The position numbers and the translations under genes were made by a program. The notes under the pieces were generated by a model. The model saw nothing but the letters and a program-made list of their open reading frames with translations. It was not told where the DNA came from and ran no database searches. This document shows, one piece after another, positions 47,755-60,825 of a stretch of 64,000 nt of DNA. Each line of letters begins with the position of its first letter. Position 1 is the first letter of the stretch. The DNA is from Prostheceraeus crozeri (lineage: Eukaryota > Platyhelminthes > Polycladida > Euryleptidae): positions 310,001 to 374,000 of the forward strand of contig CAJQUW010005245.1 of NCBI GenBank assembly GCA_907163375.1, written 5' to 3'.

Positions 47755-48735
47755 AAACTGGTTCCGGACTAATTTCATCCTCAGCGGAATGATTGAATCA
47801 TCCTCAGCGGTTACAAGTTATAAAATCGCTTAAAATTAGCATTATATACAAATTTACATGTGTTCACAAACGAGTCAAGGTCATTGCATAGTTCCGCTTT
47901 ACGTCATTGATGTTACAAGTCCAGAAGAAGAACATGTGATCCATGACGCTCATTCGATGAGACAGTCGATTATTGTTTTCCTTTATCATGATGGATTCAA
48001 GACTTAATTGCTGTCTGAAGCGACCAACAATAGTGAAGTTTTCAGCCTTGGGGCTATGCTCGTGCATAGATATCTCTGAAACAAAGGGATATCCACGCAG
48101 CTGCTCACTAATACGAGTATTGAAGTGTCTCTTAGTGGCACCGACGTACCCCATAGAAGAGCGGTCACAACTATATTGATCAGAAATGTTCGATTCAACG
48201 CCACAAAGGACAGGATCTTTGTTATAAAAGAAATCCTATAATTTTGAAGTTCTATAGGCAACTTTTATTTCAGAATTTTAAAGATGACGGTTTAATTTCT
48301 CAATTTTAAACTGCAGCTCTTTTGAGCCTTCCTGAATGAACGGAATGGACCAATGGACTTTAATTTTATCCTCTTTTTCAGACTTGCATGCATTTCGAAC
48401 ACCCTGTTCAACTGTCTTATTGATACGATCAGTCAGGTCGTCCGTAAAACCGTTCAATTTGAAGATGTTGCGAATACGAGAAGCAGCCTTTTCATACAAA
48501 TGGCTCTCTGAACAAATTCTTAAGGCTCTATAAAACAAAGAGCGAATGGCTCCCGTGTTAATGTCTTTTAAATGAAAGTCAATTTCAAGTTTGCTATTTT
48601 TGAGAGTGAGTTTGGTATCAAGAAAGGTAAGAGACTTTTCGATACGTTCTTCACAAGTGAACTGAATGTTTTCATCCAATTCATTTAAAAAGTTCAAGAA
48701 ACCTTTTGCCTCTTGGTCACTATATAATATCACTA
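47755..48735 (-). mobile_element. 5'-truncated Penelope-like retroelement
   Basis: The minus strand first gives the end of the reverse transcriptase and linker (IQFTCEERIEKSLTFLDTKL, then IRSLFYRALRICSE, SRIRNIFKLNGF). A GIY-YIG endonuclease follows (YVGATKRHFNTRISEQLRG, then FTIVGRFRQQLSLESIMIKE). The order is that of Penelope-like elements. The 3' end carries two copies of CCGCTGAGGATGA (minus strand, at 47776-47787 and 47799-47810) followed by AGTCCGGAACCAG and a T-run. CTGAGGA fits the CUGANGA core of the hammerhead ribozymes known from this family. The element is incomplete and broken. Confidence 0.75.
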
Positions 48736-48810
48736 TATCTTGGTTACTATATAATCTTTCACAAATATATTATGCATAATATATATTATACATGTATATT
48801 TGTGAAAGAT
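48712..48810. repeat. tandem repeat and 16-bp hairpin at the truncated Penelope end
   Basis: TCTTGGTCACTATATAAT occurs twice (about 48713 and 48738, one difference). Next comes a perfect inverted repeat: ATCTTTCACAAATATA at 48754-48769 mirrors 48795-48810, with an AT-rich loop. Confidence 0.75.
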
Positions 48811-51365
48811 ACATCAATGCTTTTGACTGAGTGTTTTTTTCTGCAAAAACTAGCGGTGTTCTCATGATATGAAATAAAGGAAATAAGTCAAATCGATTAT
48901 ATTTCAATGCTAGAAATGCTCATAGGATATGCTATACTTATATAGCCAGTTTTATATTGCAGGACATCTTTAGCTTCTGACAAAGCTGCCCAAATGTCAT
49001 CAAGCCAACATATTCAAGCATTAGATTTTCAGAATAATTAACATATGTAGTCAGTCTCAATTTAGTTATCAAAGTTCAGTTTCATTCAAAATTTATTCAA
49101 AAATCAATCTCATTTTTCGCAAATAGTTTTTGCACACCTAAACTAGACAATATTTAATGCAATCAGCAAATATTTGGGAAACATATGATTAAAGCTTTAA
49201 TTTTTTCACACAGACAAATTAAATATGTTTGTGGTATTATAGTTTATGTTGCATTGAATTCTTGCTTACCCTATACATTCACATTTTATTAAATTTCCAA
49301 TGGAGATCCAATATCATGTAATAGGACATGTAGACAGTAGTAGTACTTATAAAAAGGGAGCTCAGTGAGCTAGATGATGATTTCCCTGTAATATCCCGAA
49401 CTTCTGGCTAGATATTACCACTCCTTACCAGATATATCCTGCAATCAGTTCCATAAAATAGCTTTTACACATTGGATCGCTGCTAGTTACCAATTTATCT
49501 GTTCAGATATTTCAGCATTAATAAAAAGTTGCGATGCAAGAACAAATAGATGCTGACAGACGGCAACTCAAAGCATGAACTTCAAAACTCAGTAAATGGT
49601 TTAACTAACTTTATGAGATAGCTCTACTTTGCCACGAGTGATCTAATCCGCACTAATGATAGATGTGACCGTACCCGGCCTAACTCGTCCAACCTAGGCT
49701 GGGACCTGCTTCAGACCTTCCGATTTCTAATAAAAATTTGCCTTCTCCCAACTCTGGTCGGCTTATCATTTTTCATATTCTATTACTCATATTTGCTTCT
49801 TTCAGACTTTTTCTTTTGTCTACCGAGATATTTCAAAGAATTGAATTGATTCAAAATTAGTCCTTTCAAAACCATCATCCTTTAATGAAAACCTAAGACT
49901 ATTACTTCGGAAGAAGCACATCACATAATCATGTCACTGCAGAAGTCAGACTAATGTGGATAAACATAATTAATTACTCGACTAGTTCAAAAATAGACCT
50001 GTTGTCACCATGAACGTCTGATAAAACGTAAACATCATTATTGCACTTTGGCCCTCTAAATACATTAAGACTGTGATATACTGTGTACATTTAAGACTGT
50101 GACCATGTGATCAGACATAGTGTATTCAACAACTTGACTATACAATCATTAGCCTACTGCGACAATTGCAAGGTAATCAGAATAAATTTGGTAATCAAGG
50201 TAATCTTGCAAGTTAAATGAAATTGTACGTGCATCACTAATAGAGTATCGTCATCAGACAAAGTCGGATGTTACAATGTAGACTATTTGAAGCATTTTGT
50301 AATTCAGTTGTAAATGAAACCACTTCAATAAACCGCAAAAATTGATTGTGAAATTAAGCAGTTAAGTGTGCTGGTGTAAATAGCGCACTCTAAAGGAAGA
50401 TAGATATCAAATGAACACATATTTACAAATACTCGCACTTCTGAAAATGTAAGCTGCTGTTTATATGCCTGTGATGGCATTTGCTATCAGATCACTTTGA
50501 TTGACAGATAAAATGCATGATGATTGATTCTATTAATGATTAACACACATTTGTACGGTATTTTGTTTTCTTTTTTCATGAATAACCCTCTAATGGATCG
50601 GGTCATATTTGTCTGCATGTACATGTACGTGCCCGTATGTTGTATCAAATAAGTTATGAGTAATGTGTCTATTGTACTAATATACCAAGCACATTATATT
50701 CACAGTGTGATCAATATTCTGTTTATATTGATTCTGATTCGAGCTCGTTTCTCAAAGATATATGGTATTTCATTATTTATATTGGTGATTGTCCACATAT
50801 CCTGCTTTTATTTAATCTTATTTCAAGCAAGATAATGTGGCTTAAAGGAGCTGAAATTTAATTGATGTAGTTTTATATGTTCTCAAAAATCAGAAAATTG
50901 TCGATAATTTTGGCGCGCTTCGTCCCAAAAAGGGGACTGAAATATATAGTTGGGTGGCATATTGTATAAATGGCGCAGTGATCTTATTTAAACGGTGCAG
51001 TATAGCATTTTTACTTAATTCATTACGCCCCTGAAAAAGCAGCTGAAAGTTCTAGTCTCCATACATTGCATTCATAATATCTTGTTGGCCATAGTCTCCG
51101 TTATCAAGTCGCAATCAGATAACAAATTCCAATTCATGCTCCAAACTCTGAGCAAAATCATGTATTATCGAAAGATATTGAGGACAAGTGGTTCTACAGC
51201 TTTAGTCCTTGTAATAAATTGATAACATGAATGAGGCTGATGCATGCCGGCGTATTAGTAGGCACTATGAGTTTGCCCACGTTTATTTGAAGATATATCT
51301 TGAGGATTCGGGCTTCAGGATCACCTCCGCGTCCATGATAATGGAATAGTTAGGAAGCGCATTAT
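48811..51365. other. gene-less stretch
   Basis: AT-rich with no recognised gene, RNA or element. Confidence 0.45.
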
Positions 51366-51369
51366 TCAA

Positions 51370-52135
51370 ACTTGTGTTAATTACTCATGAAATGTAATTG
51401 ATTACAATTACAAATTACATCTTTGTCAATGTAATTGATTACAATAACAGGTTGCTCCGCATTTCTTTAATTACATTTCAATTACTTTAGATAATTGCCG
51501 GCATTACGCTATTCGTTTTCCAAACATTTCTTTATCTGGGCTGATATGCAAAGGTCAATCACTAGTCCTCCCCGGAATACAGACCATACGCTTGTAGCTT
51601 TGATATAAAATTGCCAGTTCTTTATTCCCCCAAGTGCCTCACATCTCTACTACGATTTAAGCTGAAGATGCAATGGTTTGACACCCAAACTTACGGCTTC
51701 TAGGAAACTATTACGATTGCATTTATATCTCCGTTAAGGCCTAAATTGATTAAAACATTTAAACTGTGGACAAATTCTTGAAGAGTTCATGTGCCTCTCA
51801 TTTTCTGAGGGGTCCATTCGCACTAGTTTTCTGATTTGCATTTTCGGATCAGCAATTAGAGGGGAAGAATATCGCAACACCGGCAGTTAATTTAGATTTC
51901 GACAATTAGCTTCGTAGTAAATTTATTCGAAAAATGTCTAGTGGCACTACACCCAGTGTATATGCACATCTAAGTCTTTTAACGCATTATCGACGAGGAG
52001 AGTAAGGTAATTTGAAATGCATGCTAATGAACAGAGCTGACCGTAAAGTAATTGCAATTAGGCTATATCTTAATTACATGGCTAAAGATGTAATTGATTA
52101 CAATTACTAATTACTAATTACTAATTACTAATTAG
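51370..52135. repeat. inverted TAATTACA-rich arrays, possible MITE
   Basis: The left array (51370-51490) contains GTAATTGATTACAATTAC twice, around ATTACATCTTTG. The right array (52035-52135) reads, on the other strand, TAATTGTAATCAATTACATCTTTAGCCATGTAATTA. The shared order suggests inverted ends of a ~0.75-kb element. The right side finishes in four TAATTAC units. Boundaries and duplication could not be fixed. Confidence 0.4.
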
Positions 52136-52164
52136 CTGCTCCTTTTATTGCATGGCCCCTATGA

Positions 52165-53470
52165 CACATTACAAATTCATCTATTTTGGAAAGGAAAGTA
52201 CCGTCGGCCTTCAAATAATGCGTTGTTGCTCCAGTCCCTAAGTCTAGTCCTGCAAGCATCAATAATCTACGACCTATTACTTTGTTGAGTGCATCAAGTA
52301 AGATCCTCGAAAAGGTGGCCTTAAATTCACTCAAGAGCATCATGATTTCTTGATTTCTTGCATCGCAATTTGCTTGCAAGCCTAAGTCGAGTATTGCGTC
52401 TTCATTGATTTCTTTACATGTCCATACTACAAAGTCTTTGGATGACCTCATTATATCCTCCTGTTTGCTACTTAGCTATGATTTCAGCAAAGCGTTTGAC
52501 TCTATTCCTTTGACATCCTCATTAACAAGCTTGTTGCACTTGACTTCCCTTCCGGATTTATTTCCAGCACGACTATTTTTGAGTCAGAAACCTAAGAGTC
52601 AAATTTAAAGGTGCTCTCAGTAACTTACTTCGAGCTATGTAGTGGTGTGCCATAAGGTTCCCTTTTGAGTCCTTATCTTTTGTGATGTACTGCTATGACT
52701 TACAACTGGTATGCGCGGATGCATTTTTGATACAATGTGCTGATGATATCTGTGAAGTTATTGATATTAGACATGATGATTTCTGAAACGTTTCGTCGAC
52801 AATGAGAAGAGAGCATGATTGCATTCGTCGTTGGTTCTCAAAAAAAATAAGTTGATGCTAAATGAGTCAAAATATTTCATTGCAAGTTTCATAAAGCAGA
52901 GATCGCCGAATATTTTATGTGATTTGCCTTTCTCTTGAAGAGAGAATTCAAATTTATCGGAGTATCTTGGTCTGATGATCTAACATGTACATTTTCATCA
53001 ACTTGAGGTACGCTGATCACGACGGTTGTATATTTTGCGTGTTCTGAAACCGGTCCTATCTCATAACGAATTATGCTTGTTTTAGAATGCTATGATAGAA
53101 AGTATATTTCTGCACTGTGCACCTCTGTTTGGGCATCTCAGTTTTAAATGTTGTCATATTATAGATAAAACTCTTCGTCGTGCACGTCGTATCATCTGCT
53201 CGTCAGAATGTTCGTGTGCCTTTGCTTATTCTAACAATTTCCTTGATAAGCACAAGTCATCTTACAAGAAGTTACTCCGGTCAGAGAACTTACTTGACCA
53301 TCCTTCGTATTCAGTATGTTCCAGCAATTATAGAAAATCGAGTTTCTGCTCTTGCAGCTTTAACGAGCAGGAGGAGGAGGAATTGCTTCACTGTGTATTC
53401 AAGTATTGTGTAGAATGGACTTGAGTCAATTTTATAAGTCACTTTTCCACTGAGAATTTGCATCTTTTAC
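52165..53470 (+). pseudogene. degraded LINE related to the 37-40 kb LINE
   Basis: Colinear with ORF2 of the intact LINE from about residue 445 onward: NSSILERKVPSAFK, then VAPVPKSSPASINNLRPITL, LSYDFSKAFDSIPL, CADDI (for YADDI) and, at 53092-53424, ESIFLHCAPLFGHLSF ... RRARRIICSSEC. Many frame changes and stops separate the blocks. The 5' two thirds are missing, as is normal for 5'-truncated LINE copies. It represents an older member of the same clade and provides an internal standard for how young the 37-kb copy is. Confidence 0.8.
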
Positions 53471-54300
53471 AGTTTATCATTATTGTCTTTTTGATTTATA
53501 TTTCATTGAATGTTGAAATTATTATTATTTATGCTTTTATTCTATGCGTTTAGCTAGTTTGCATAAGAGGATGAATGGACACAATACGGCATCCTCCCTC
53601 AGCGGATGAACTCCATGCAAATGAAACATGGAGGTGGAAATTCACACATGGCCTATTTGCGAAACGATTGATATTATATGAAACTCCATTTGACAAAGTG
53701 AACTGGAGTAGGCTCTTGTCATTTAGTATGCATTGGAATTCGGGACTTGAAGCTGTACAAGAATTACGAAATTGCCAAATGAATTTCTTCCCTTTCAAGT
53801 TTCATTGCCTTGCATTTTTCACAACGCTTGCAAGATATTTACACTCTATAGTTAATAAACAAGTTTAATAACTTTGCAGCAAAATGCAAGAAAGTTTTCA
53901 TTTATAACACACGAACTTTTAACCTAACAGTAATTCCCAAACTGGTCACATTGCACCCAATCCCAAAATTTTTGGAGGAAACTTTGAATTTTTCAAAAAT
54001 AAAAGCCTAGGTCACGTAGATTTGTGAATTAGGGCCTACCGGTACATGAAAGCCAAAATCCATGCTTTTGCAAGCGTAGTAGCTTTGATATTTAACATTC
54101 TGCAACCTGTAGACGGATCTGCTCTTTATTTGAGCTTGGAACAATTTTGAAGTGATCTAAGAGGGCAATATACCTCAATAAACGAACGGCCTCAGGTGAC
54201 ATTCCCATAATCTAAGCTAAAATATGGGCTCACAGAAGCCGAAAATCTGATTTTAAATTAATGCGGTAAGTCTACGCTTAAGGAACGTAGATTGATGCAC
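53471..54300. other. gene-less stretch
   Basis: No gene recognised. The first part may be 3' sequence of the LINE fragment just upstream. Confidence 0.4.
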
Positions 54301-55026
54301 ACATCATAATAATAATAATTGGCTTTTTTGCGAAATGACAGACGCATATCGTTTACAAAAGTGACAAGGGACAAAGAAAAGGAAAAATCAGTTACTGTGG
54401 ATCACTGTTACTCAGAAAAAGTCACTATGGATCATTCGATTGATCAATGTCCTTGCGTTATTCGCACTAATTTGTCTTTCTCTGCAGCCGGTGCAGTCCT
54501 GGCCTGAGATTCCTTTGGTGCGCAGCTAAAGGCAATAATTGGCGGTGCAGCATGTGCTCTTTCCGCATTATTTTTCGGAATAACTTTCTGTCCATTTCCG
54601 CGTCGACTTCATGGATATCCGCGGGCTTGGCGTATCCGTAGCGTGCTCCTCGCTTCATATATTTCTCGATGCGTTTCTTATCATCTGTGCTCGCGAATCT
54701 CCACCAACTGGGTACGGCGTACATAATTCTACTTGTCACCATCGCTGTGCAAATTTGATGCAGCAGTATTTGATTAGCACCTCGGCTTCTTGATATCTTC
54801 ATGATATACAAGCTTTCATTGCACTTCTTAAGTAATTTGCTGACGTGGATGCTCATGGTTCGTTTTGTGTAAAAGTGACTCCAAGGATCGTAATTTCGTT
54901 CGCTCTTCTTATGTTTGGCAGCTCTGGAGGTTGAATGTTTGATCTAGGTCTTAGGAAGATAATTTCTTGCGATTTCTTTTCGCTGAGATGGAGATTTCTG
55001 ATGTTGATCGCCCAATGTTTGATGTT

Positions 55027-55539
55027 CTACAGTTCTTGTGCTGTCGCATAGAAATTTTCTGGTGGCACTATGAGATATGTGTCATCCGCATATTTTAAGA
55101 TAGCGTTCCCTTTGATGGTCACCTTCAAGTCAGACACAATTATTGAGAAAGCACTTGGTCCGATCACTGAGCCTTGAACTACGCCTGCATGGATATTAGA
55201 TAATTTTGAGGATAGTTCATTCATAAGTGTTGCTTGTTTGCGATTTTCAAAGAAGCTAATCATCCAGTTGTATATTTCATCAAGCAAATTCATATTACCG
55301 AGGTTTTGAAAAAGGGCTGAACGCTTTGCTGTGTCGAATGCTTTTGAGAAGTCTAGTGCTACCAGTCGGACTGCTTTGTTAATTTCGAGAGCTGATGCTA
55401 TCTCATTTAATATTGCTATCAGCGCTGCAGTTGTGCTTCCAGTTGGTCGGAGGGCAAATCGGTCAGCAAATTGGATGCTCTCCATAATAGCTCTGTTGAT
55501 GAATTTCTTGACGATCAATCTTTCACAAAGTTGTGACAA
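55027..55539 (-). pseudogene. LINE reverse-transcriptase core (intact block)
   Basis: The longest undamaged piece of the minus-strand LINE, 170 codons. It contains the fingers motif FADRFALRPTGSTTAAL, the first catalytic Asp in VALDFSKAFDT, GVVQGSVIGPSAF and the active-site KYADDTYLIVPPEN. The neighbouring blocks lie in other frames, so no complete protein can be made. Confidence 0.85.
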
Positions 55540-57989
55540 AACTGGTGTGATGGAGATTGGTCGAAAGTCACCTGGCTTTGATGGTCTTGGTGTCCTTGGT
55601 ATGGAATTTGCAAAGGCCAGTTTTTATTGCTCTGGTGCAATGCTTATTTGAGGGGACCTGTTGATGAGCCTCGCTAGCGGTTCACAGATGTTATCAGCTG
55701 CCAAACGTAAAAGCCATGAAGGTACACATTCGGACCCTGTAGCAGTTTTCTTCAATTTCGATAGAGCCATTTGTATTTCATACACTTCGAAGTGTTCGTT
55801 GAGGCCGTTTGTTGGTCCCTCTTTCCGCATGACTTCTTCATAAGTATGATCAGTTGAAATTTCTGTGTAATATTCATTCATTGTTTTCGCACAAAGCTTA
55901 CTATGTCTCGAAGTTTCCTTTTCCTTCCTGGCTATGTTTCGTATTTCAGTTTATTTGAATTATCGATTATAATGATTTCATTCATCTTTTCGCTTATGAT
56001 GCCAGTTTTGGTCACATTACCCTTCCGCATGCACTGATTCTTCTTCCGAAGTAAACGCTTAATATATGGTGTAACAAATAAGGGGTCTCTCGAAGTTATT
56101 GTGATTCCTTTCTGCGGAAAGTATAAATCCATAACAGCATAAAGCAATAAGTAAAACTCGTTCGATGTTTCTTGGAAAGTGCCAGCCAGCATCTGGTTCT
56201 AGTTTCAACTTGTTGCGAGACATTTCTTCGTGGAAGCGGGCGATGTTCTTCGGGTCTCTTACTCTGATTACTTTGTGATGCTTGGTTTTTGGAGATTTGT
56301 GCCGTTCGTTATGATTTTCAGTATTAATGCCAATGATGCATTGGTGGTCAGACTTCACAGCCGATTTCAAAACTGAAACATTCAATAGCATTGTTTCACT
56401 TGTGTATATCCTGTCCAGAGGGCGATCTTTCCTTGTTGGTGCCTTAACAATATCTAATAGACAGGTTGATTCCGCAATCTGCCTATCATCGAGTTCATTA
56501 AAGTCTCCTGCAAGTATGATAGTATGTTTATGTTTAGGGTAATTGACTCAGTAATCGCTGACAGTGGTTTCCAAGTAATCGAGAATAGGTACAGTGTATG
56601 ACGCTTTCGGTGGGTGATAGCAAACGCCGATGATGTAGTAGGCATTACTGAGAGAGGTCTTAATCCATATAACTTCGTGGTCTGATGAGTTATTTATTTT
56701 GGAATAGTGCAGATTGCTTTGTATATAATTATTGCTATGCCTCCTCCTTTTCGCCTTTCTCTATCCTTCCTAATAAATGTCGTATCCTGGGAGTGAAATG
56801 ATCTTCCCATCATGATGCTGCTTTAGGTGAGTCTCTGCTATATAGCCAAGTTAGATGTCATACCTGTAGTGTGACACCTTGTGACATGATGTCAGTTCAT
56901 GTAGTGCACCGATATCTGGCAGTAAATCTATTGATGGTTGAAGCAACGGTTGTTCTGAATGAGTATAAATAATTTAAAAATTTTTAATTTAAAAACAATT
57001 TAAAAAGTAATTGTAAAAATACCCACCAAGGTCTGCATACAGTTGATCTCTTGCATAATGCTTTGCAATAGATGCGACGTTCAAGACGTAGATATTAGGT
57101 ATTGTTCGAGTATCAGCTATGACTTTGTCGTTTCGTTGTTCATTATGCGGTATATCAATCAGTTGACGTGTTTTGCAATCCTTGATCTCTGCGTTTGTAG
57201 TTTCTGGTCTACCTCCTCTTCTATATATCACCTCAATGGAACGGATTTCTTCAATTCCTGCGCTTTAGAATCCCTGTTGTTGCATTGCTGATCTTTCCGT
57301 CTTCCATTTATTTTTTCTTTTCCCTGATCGTCTTTTTCTTTTTGTTCCACCTCGCTTAAATCTTTTCCTGATATCACTTGGGATTTCGAATGGGTTACTC
57401 AAGTAAGGAGCAAGTCCGGCATAGCTCCTGCGAGGATGCAGGGGAGGTAATTGCTCAGTCATAATTTATAGAAATACTTGAAAGATTTGGAGGTGAGAAA
57501 CAGACACCCGAAACAGAGCCTGCGTATTTGGGAGGAGACAACGGATGTCAATCCTGAAACTGAGTCCATTGGCCTGGTACCGCCCCTCTCTTCAAGCCAG
57601 ACCACCCACGTTAGATACTGATTTCCTATCAGCCATTCAGTTCTTCGGCACGTTCGGATGCACCTTGAACTTAGGAATTTTCTGCCTGTGTTTATTCCCA
57701 TAGTTTCTGGCTAAAACCTATATGCGAAACAACAAAGCCATCTGATATGATGTTCATAGGTTCGATTAAGTGAGTGGCCAGATTCTTCATATGCTATATA
57801 AAGAATGAACATATGGTGGCCAGATAAACCTATGCTTATTTTGCCTAGTAAGGGCTATGGAGGCACATGTAGACTTCTTAAAAGGTAAGAGGTGGAAACG
57901 GCTGTTGGAAAAGTCGCTTCTATAATCAAACACATAGCTGTGAAGGTGTAGTCGCCTTCAAGCGGCCTTTTTCAGAGGCAGATGTGGGT

Positions 57990-58140
57990 ATCTGGCATAG
58001 GTTGAAGGCAAGTGTTGAAAAACGCCACCACCAAAATCATGCTCAGCGCGGCGGATACGAAGTCGGCGGTGCGAGGAAGAGCCTTTCTGCTCGGAGGTGG
58101 AAGCGAGGGAGCATCCGGCATAGGTTGGAAGCGAAAGAGG
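57990..58140. repeat. GC-rich local duplication in the LINE leader
   Basis: GGCATAGGTTGAAGGCAAG (57994-58012) and GGCATAGGTTGGAAGCGAA (58117-58135) are a ~123-bp-spaced direct repeat in unusually GC-rich sequence at the presumed 5' end of the minus-strand LINE. Such leader duplications can carry internal promoters; that is inference. Confidence 0.5.
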
Positions 58141-58215
58141 ATGGTGGCAAAGGTAACTCCATATCCTTGTTGCCTGGTGACATACAGCTCAAAAAGGAGA
58201 CATTGAATCCTCACT

Positions 58216-60825
58216 AAATTTTCAGTAGGCCTGTAGTAAGTTAAGATCGATTAAAATTGGTTTTATAGGTTCCTCATGGGATTCGATTTTTCTAAAATGG
58301 TGGATTTCTTCATGAGATAAAATAGGTTATATCTGCGTTTCAAGCATTTCTCATCAGAGCGTAGTTTTATAACATAGTTATGAGCGGCTGAACACATGTC
58401 TCGTTTTCGAAGTAAAGTTTTTCATCAAAATGGCTATCATTTTTATTCATTATTATTTTATCCAATTACTTTCACTTCGCGTATTTACCAAAGGAGTGCA
58501 AACAACCGTTGTAACTTTTTGATGCATTGATAATTTAATCAGTTTAGAGTGCTCGCATATGGATTATATAATGACTGATTTACTTATACAAGTTCAGGTA
58601 TACATTAAAGTGTCACATCAAGCGGTTAACTGACTTGCCACGTAATGCCATTTTAAAAGTTTCCCTCACACGGAAGTAGACGAGCAAATGTGAAGGACTC
58701 TTTAAAAATCATCAAGTTTGCATTTAGAAAACCAATATTGCGCAAATAAACATGATGTAAGATAGAAAGTATTTCTACTAAGATTTCAATGCAATTTGAT
58801 ATGGGAAGAGGTTTTCCCAGGATTTTGTAGGTGCCGGTAATCTGTTTCATTTATTCTTGCAAAAGCTTTGTCACTAGGCATACAATCATTATGAATCAAT
58901 ATTAATTATAATGATTATGATATTATGATTAATCATTATAAATATATTTTGATATTAAAATTGATTGCAGTCAATATTAGCAATTAACACAGTAGGCAAA
59001 TGTCAGCTATGTTTTCCATTCAACTGAAATCTTCCTTGAAAGAACACTTCGTGTTTCGGGTTCCTACCGTTCAGTGACTTTCCAGTGGTTACTTTAATGC
59101 AAACCGAAGGATTTTACGAACATATTCTTGATAGTGAATCGAAATTTTGTACAGTTCCAATATAAATTTACTCATTGACAATACATGAAGGGCACTGGAA
59201 AACAAATCAAACGCTTCTTACTTGCGTACAATCGTACTATTCGGAAACATTCTGTTGCTCTAGTGATCTAAGATCAACAATATGCAATTATTGTATGAAG
59301 ATGCAATAATGATATGTAATTTTGATGGAGTATTTTCTGCTAAAAATTCATGGGATCGATGAATAAACCATATCAAGTAGTCAAAGCCAATTATTTTGAG
59401 TTGGTACGATTAGAATCCTCATCATTAGACATTTGATGTTTGTGTCCAATATGGGGGTCTCCAGGCCTCAGTAGTTATCGCGATTTCCATCAGGTCAAGA
59501 ATTTAACAATCTGTGTCAATGCGTTTCATTCGATTTCGTTCTATTGTATTTTATCTGCTCACTGTCACTTCTTATTGACGTTGGCATGCTTACGTAAATT
59601 GCAATTCACTGAATCTTCCAGATGTTCCTTTCTGAACATAAAAATAAAATGTTTAAACCTATAAAATTCCTTAACCCTAAACGGTCCATGGTGTAATATA
59701 ATGAACAGACTGTTCCACCCTTCATACAAATACTGCGATACTGGTTTCAGCCGATCTTTGTAGCAGAAAAGTAGAGCAGTCACTGGCATGATATTGCTTT
59801 ATCACGTATCTTCACGTAGTTGATCATTTGTGATGAAATATATTCGAATTTCAAATTTATCAGCTGCTCTCGTCTACAGACCTATTCGGCGTGTGTGACC
59901 CAGGCGACCAGATAAATTTTTATCCCTGAAAAAATTAAAAAATGTAGAAGGAGATGCAATTGAGATATTCTGAGTCTTGTCTAAAGTAAATACCAAGATA
60001 TAGGATAATTTTGATCGATGAACAAGTTTGTGTATCATAATGCACAATGTGCAGTTAGGACATTCTGTGAAAGATAGTCAATTCACGAATATTGTGAATT
60101 TAGTGAATTTTTTGATGAATTTAGTTTTTGATTATCAAACAACACTAAGTATGACATGTTGAGACTAGTAGCCATACGCTTCCTATATATTATATATATT
60201 CACAAATTTTGCAGAATATTTAGTAGGCCCACATTACTAGACATCATTTTTTTCTTTTTCATATTCACAACCATAGTTTTAATCGCTTCTTGGAGAGACG
60301 AGAGTGCCATCCATGATCCATTACCTGCACGGGAACTGCAAAATTGGTTCATTGCCGATATTATAAGAGATCGCTAAAATTGCTGCATAAAACAGAAAAA
60401 AATTTCAATCACTTATAGAACTCTCAAGAGTCGAAAAAGTCAGCTTAGTTGTTATAATGCACATTTGGCTGAACTGCCCATCGTTCATTATAATACACAA
60501 ACTCATTCTTAGAGCTCTGAAACATTTATTCATCTTTAAATGCTTGATTGTGTGTTATGACACGGAATAGCAATTTCTCTCAAAAGAAGAAATTTTTCTT
60601 ATTAAGAGAAGGTAGTTTGAGCAGTTTAAGGTTAATAAACTTATTCTCTTGTCAACGTTATTGCCCTTACTAGAATTTCATGTACAATTCTACTTACAGA
60701 AAGAGCAGTGACGCAAAAGTGTTTCTCAATCATCTCACGACATGCATTTAACCCTTTCCATACCACCAAAGGCCTTTTTTGTCAATTGTCACCTTTTTTC
60801 GTGGTCCTCAAAACTGAGCCATCGT
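58216..60825. other. gene-less stretch
   Basis: AT-rich, no gene or RNA recognised. Frames at 59440-59664 and 60156-60377 lack domains. Confidence 0.45.

Larger units (their letters stand above)
54303..58215 (-). mobile_element. nearly full-length but frameshifted LINE
   Basis: Read on the minus strand from about 58215, a GC-richer leader is followed by a frame opening MTEQLPPLHPRRSYAG (57462). Endonuclease blocks come next: LNVASIAKHYARDQLYADL, RRKGGGIAIII, ILAGDFNELDD, PLDRIYTS and VKSDHQCIIG. The reverse transcriptase is largely in one frame at 55027-55539 (ADRFALRPTGSTTAAL, LDFSKAFD, GVVQGSVIGP, KYADDTYLIVP), and the thumb region is at 54467-54856 (MYAVPSWWRFAS). The 3' end is an ATT/ATA microsatellite at about 54305-54319. 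This is a jockey/CR1-group element, different from the 37-kb LINE. At least five frame breaks make it inactive. The 5' limit is an estimate. Confidence 0.8.

Noticed and set aside
52105-52132. CRISPR-like array
   Set aside because: Seven-base TAATTAC units directly abutting one another, without spacers; a simple tandem repeat in a eukaryotic genome.
57984-58217. Arg/Lys-rich plus-strand frame of 77 codons
   Set aside because: Composition follows the GC-rich duplicated leader of the opposite-strand LINE; no homologue recognised.
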